Assembly (NCBI RefSeq): GCF_007565055.1
Contig: NC_044557.1
Coordinates: 141,736,493-141,800,492, forward strand
Direction of reading: 5' to 3'
DNA from: Rhinopithecus roxellana
Taxonomy: Eukaryota; Chordata; Mammalia; Primates; Cercopithecidae
DNA: 64,000 nucleotides
Every line of letters begins with the position of its first letter. Positions within the stretch are counted from its first letter, which is position 1. Of the stretch, positions 61,040-64,000 are shown one piece after another. The position numbers and the translations under genes were made by a program. The notes beneath the pieces were generated by a model, which saw only the letters and a program-made list of their open reading frames with translations, was not told where the DNA came from and did no database searches.

Positions 61040-61305
61040 AAGGACCAGGGTTAAGAGCACAGACTGTGGGGCCAGAATACCCGGCCCATTTCCCATCTCC
61101 ACCAATTACCCCACTGGATAACTTTGGACAGGTTACTGAAGCTTTCAGACCCTCAAATTCCTCATCTGTAGAATGGGGATAATCACAGCATCCCTACTCG
61201 GAGTTGTGAGAATTAAATGAGATTATGCATTTAAAACAAAGCTTAGCATGTGCTTGGTGCACACAGGCATTCAAAACACGTTAGCGACTAATACTATTTT
61301 TATGA
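61040..61305 (+). repeat. MIR, nearly complete
   Basis: 'agggttaagagcacagactgtggggccagaatac', 'cctcatctgtagaatggggataat' and 'gagaattaaatgagattatgc' follow MIR end to end. Confidence 0.9.
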
Positions 61306-61394
61306 AAAGAGATCCTGAGATATACTCTAAAGAAAGTGATTTAATCACATACAAATATAGAAACACCTATTAGTGACACATTAATGTTAAATTT

Positions 61395-61670
61395 TATTCA
61401 CATTTTAGAGACAGGGTCTTGCTCTGTCACCCCACCGGGAGTGCACTGGTGCAATTATAGCTCACTGAACCCTCAACCTCCTGGGCTCAGTGATCCTCCC
61501 ACCTCAGCCTCCTGAGGAGCGAGGACCACAGGTGTGTGACACTTGCCCAGCTAACTTTATTTTTTAAGACAGGGTCTTACTCTGTTGCCCAGGCTGGCCT
61601 CAACCTCCTGGGCTCAAGTAATCCTCCCCAATTGCTGGGATTACAGATGGGAGCCACCATGTCCGTCCTC
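61395..61670 (-). mobile_element. AluJ element (old)
   Basis: Reversed dimeric Alu, strongly diverged ('agagacagggtcttgctctgtcacc...tagctcactgaaccctcaacctcc'). Confidence 0.88.
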
Positions 61671-62449
61671 AAGGTGGCTTTTAGAATAACTCATTGAGTA
61701 ACAACCTCTGATTTTTAATAATTACTTTATTCAAGTATGCGAAAAATCTCTCGTAATTTTGCTTACTATCTCTCTCAAACTCTCACCTAGAAAAGTTTAA
61801 AAGGATATAAAAGTAATTTGAAGAAGATTTTAAATTCTCTTTAACACGAAATGAATGAAAAAAAAAATCAGTTTACATAAACCACGAAGGAAATACCTTA
61901 GCAAGAAAGAAGAGAAACCTGCGATGACAGGCAAGTCACTGCAAGTTTCGGACCGACTGCTGTCTTGAAAGGAATTTACTTTATTAACTCACAATAAACT
62001 CAGTTGAAACAAAGAGTTGCCCGTTTGAAATGTGGTTTCTCTTTCTCTAGAAGAAAACTAAAACCCATCTCTTTCGGGAGGCCTTTCTTCACCGACCCGC
62101 CCCTGGACATTCTTCTTTTGGGGCCTTTTCCCCACCCATCACCATTCTTTGTGCAGCTTTGTGTTTGCTGCGTAAACACGCACTCTCCCTCCTCAGTTAG
62201 CTCTCCCGAGTCACAGGGCAGGGAGGGAATCCTGTGCTACTTCTGTAATCCTGCCTGGCTCAGGCTGGCCACTGAAACGGCAACCGCATGTGTGTAGAGA
62301 AGAACACAGATATTTATCATCTAAAACCTGGGAAGAGCTGGTATTGCCTCCAAAACAGAGTGACGGCGGGTCTCTCTGAAGATGTCTGGATTGATCATGA
62401 AGGATTTACTGAGCAGTTATTTATTCAGTGCATTAATTTATTATTACTG
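61671..62449. other. Non-coding, single-copy
   Basis: 62040-62300 has some L2-like wording ('gggaggcctttcttcaccgacccgcccc') but is not certain. Confidence 0.4.
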
Positions 62450-62585
62450 TATTTTTTATTGTTTTAAGTTCCAGGGTACACATGCAGGCTGTGCAGGTTT
62501 GTACCACAGGTAAACGTGGGCCATGGTGGTTGGCTTCACCTAGCAACCTAGGTATTAAGCCCGGCATGCATTAGCGATTTTTCCT
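62450..62585 (-). repeat. L1P fragment in reverse
   Basis: 'gttttaagttccagggtacacatgcaggctgtgcaggtttgt...gggccatggtggtt' is the reversed primate L1 3' UTR. Confidence 0.8.
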
Positions 62586-62739
62586 GAAGCAGCATTAATT
62601 TTCCATAACCACATAAAATCATTTACATCACAGTAAATTGACATCAAGCTTTAAACCAAGGCCTGAAAAGAAAAGTGCCACAGTTTCTAAACCACTCAGC
62701 TGGGCAACAAGAATTTTAATTTTTAAAAAATTAAACGTT

Positions 62740-63058
62740 AGCCTGGTGTGGTGCTTCATGCCTGTAATCTTGGTGCTTTGGGAGGCCTAGGTGAGAGGAT
62801 CACTTAAGCTTAATCTCAGGAGTTCGAGACCAGCCTGGCAACAAAGTGAGACATCCCCCCCATCTCTATAAGAAAAAATAAAAATCAGCTGGGTATGCTG
62901 AGGCACACCTGTGGTCCCAGCTACACGGGAGGCTGAGACAGGATTGCCTGAGCCCAGGAATTCAAGGCTGCCATGATCTATAGTGCAGCCACTGCACTCT
63001 GGCCTGGACGAGAGTGAGACTGTCTCAAAAAACAAACAAACAGAAAACAAAACAAAAA
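62740..63058 (+). mobile_element. AluJ element (old)
   Basis: Diverged complete Alu with (AAAC)n-type tail. Confidence 0.9.
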
Positions 63059-63096
63059 ACAAATTAGACTTTATTTTATTATTAAAAATAAAACTC

Positions 63097-63413
63097 AGGC
63101 CAGGCACAGTGGCTCATGACTGTAATCCCCACACTTTAGGAGGCCAAGGCGGGTGGATCACCTGAGGTCAGGAGTTCGAGACCAGCCTGACCAACATGGA
63201 GAAATCCCATCTCTACTAAAAATACAAAATTAGCCAGGTGTGGTGATTCGTGTCTGTAATCTCAGCTACTCAGGAGGCTGAGGCAGCAGAACTGCTTGAA
63301 CCAGGGAAGGGGAGGTTGTGGTGAGTCACGATTGCACCATTTGCATTCCAGCCTAGGCAACAAGACTGAAACTCCATCGCAAAAATAAACAAATAAATAA
63401 ATAAAACAAAACT
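63097..63413 (+). mobile_element. Alu element
   Basis: Complete Alu with (AAAT)n tail; 'ataaaactca' before and 'acaaaactca' after are the target duplication. Confidence 0.92.
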
Positions 63414-63439
63414 CATGGTCATACTAATAGTATTGAGAC

Positions 63440-63690
63440 TAATAATGTGACAGTTAATAGCATCACTGGCTGGTCTGAATCCCACCTCTGCCACTTTCCA
63501 GCTGTTTAACATTAGACAAATTATGTAACTTTTCTGTGGAAGATTCCTTGTCTATAGAACAGGGATAACCCTCAAAAAGTTATTGTCAGGATTAAATGAA
63601 TTTATAGATGAAATTACTAAAACTGAGCCTGGAACTTGACATACACTTAACAGTGTGAGCTGCTATCATTCACATTATAATAATTACTAT
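63440..63690 (+). repeat. MIR relic
   Basis: 'gaatcccacctctgccactttccagctgtttaac' to 'gagcctggaacttgacatacacttaacag' follows MIR. Confidence 0.88.
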
Positions 63691-63830
63691 CAGAAATAAT
63701 TTTCATCACTATCTCATCTTATTTCAGTACATTTCCAAAGAAGCAAAGGTACTTTAGATTTGGTTTGTTATAATCTCTTATAATCTGATCTCATATAAAT
63801 TTCTGCATTTTGACAGGTAAAATGGAACAG

Positions 63831-64000
63831 CTCTTTGGGAGGCCAAGGTGGGTGGATCACCTGACGTCAGAAGTTCAAGACCAGCCTGGCCAACATGGTG
63901 AAACCCCATCTCCACTAAAAATACAAAAAATTAGCTGGGCGTGGTAGTGGGTGCCTGTAAATCGCAGCTACTCGGGAGGCTGAGGCAGGAGAATCGCTTG
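63831..64000 (+). mobile_element. Alu element, 5'-truncated, runs off the window
   Basis: Starts inside the left arm at 'ctctttgggaggccaagg' and goes on to the last base. Confidence 0.85.

Noticed and set aside
1..64000. tRNA, snRNA, Y RNA, 7SK or 5S genes, and mitochondrial inserts
   Set aside because: No stretch showed the known starts or box motifs of these classes on either strand when read through; MIR elements give only tRNA-like fragments.
46401..64000. Large ATIP3 N-terminal exon of MTUS1
   Set aside because: No open frame of the needed length (over 700 codons) exists here, so it must lie beyond the window.

Overview
This window is nuclear DNA of a primate, most likely an Old World monkey. 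More than thirty Alu elements lie in it, and several are young copies with marks I associate with cercopithecine AluY subfamilies: 'ggctcaagcctg' near the head, 'gtaaacccggg' and 'gagatccggccactg' in the right arm, read on the sense strand. Base composition is A/T-rich with long introns. No bacterial, plasmid or viral gene set is present. No previously undescribed system was found.

The only protein-coding gene I can support is MTUS1 (microtubule associated scaffold protein 1, also ATIP; human 8p22), on the minus strand. Its internal part lies here, so transcription runs from high to low coordinates. Reading in that direction: a 162-nt cassette exon (46239-46400), an alternative first exon encoding a hydrophobic membrane-type N-terminus (coding part 44295-44484), a 135-nt exon (38089-38223), a 39-nt exon (35516-35554), the alternative first exon of the short ATIP1 isoform (coding part 20398-20518) and a 215-nt common exon (6812-7026). 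All splice junctions between these exons are phase 1, so each first exon can join a downstream acceptor in frame. The large N-terminal ATIP3 exon should lie beyond 64000, and the exons for the C-terminal coiled coil should lie before position 1.

The rest is intron filled with repeats. The larger ones are an almost full-length Tigger1 DNA transposon with a dead transposase (32179-34456), a solo MER11-type LTR (26029-27026) inside an old antisense L1, two L1 ORF2/3' fragments (about 12360-13320 and 30560-31520), an L1 3' end (15305-15550), a MADE1 hairpin (4078-4148), and many MIR and L2 relics. Alus are spread throughout, including nested (1681-2286) and tandem same-site (41141-41790) insertions.

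Observations worth a second look are the modular phase-1 layout with two internal first exons, a 93%-identical inverted pair at 14857/16262, a 26-nt inverted copy at 60082/60786 that looks like a templated repair insertion, a 20-bp hairpin at 6358-6403, and an Alu without a tail at 22352. All repeat family names and isoform matches come from memory of the families, not from a search.
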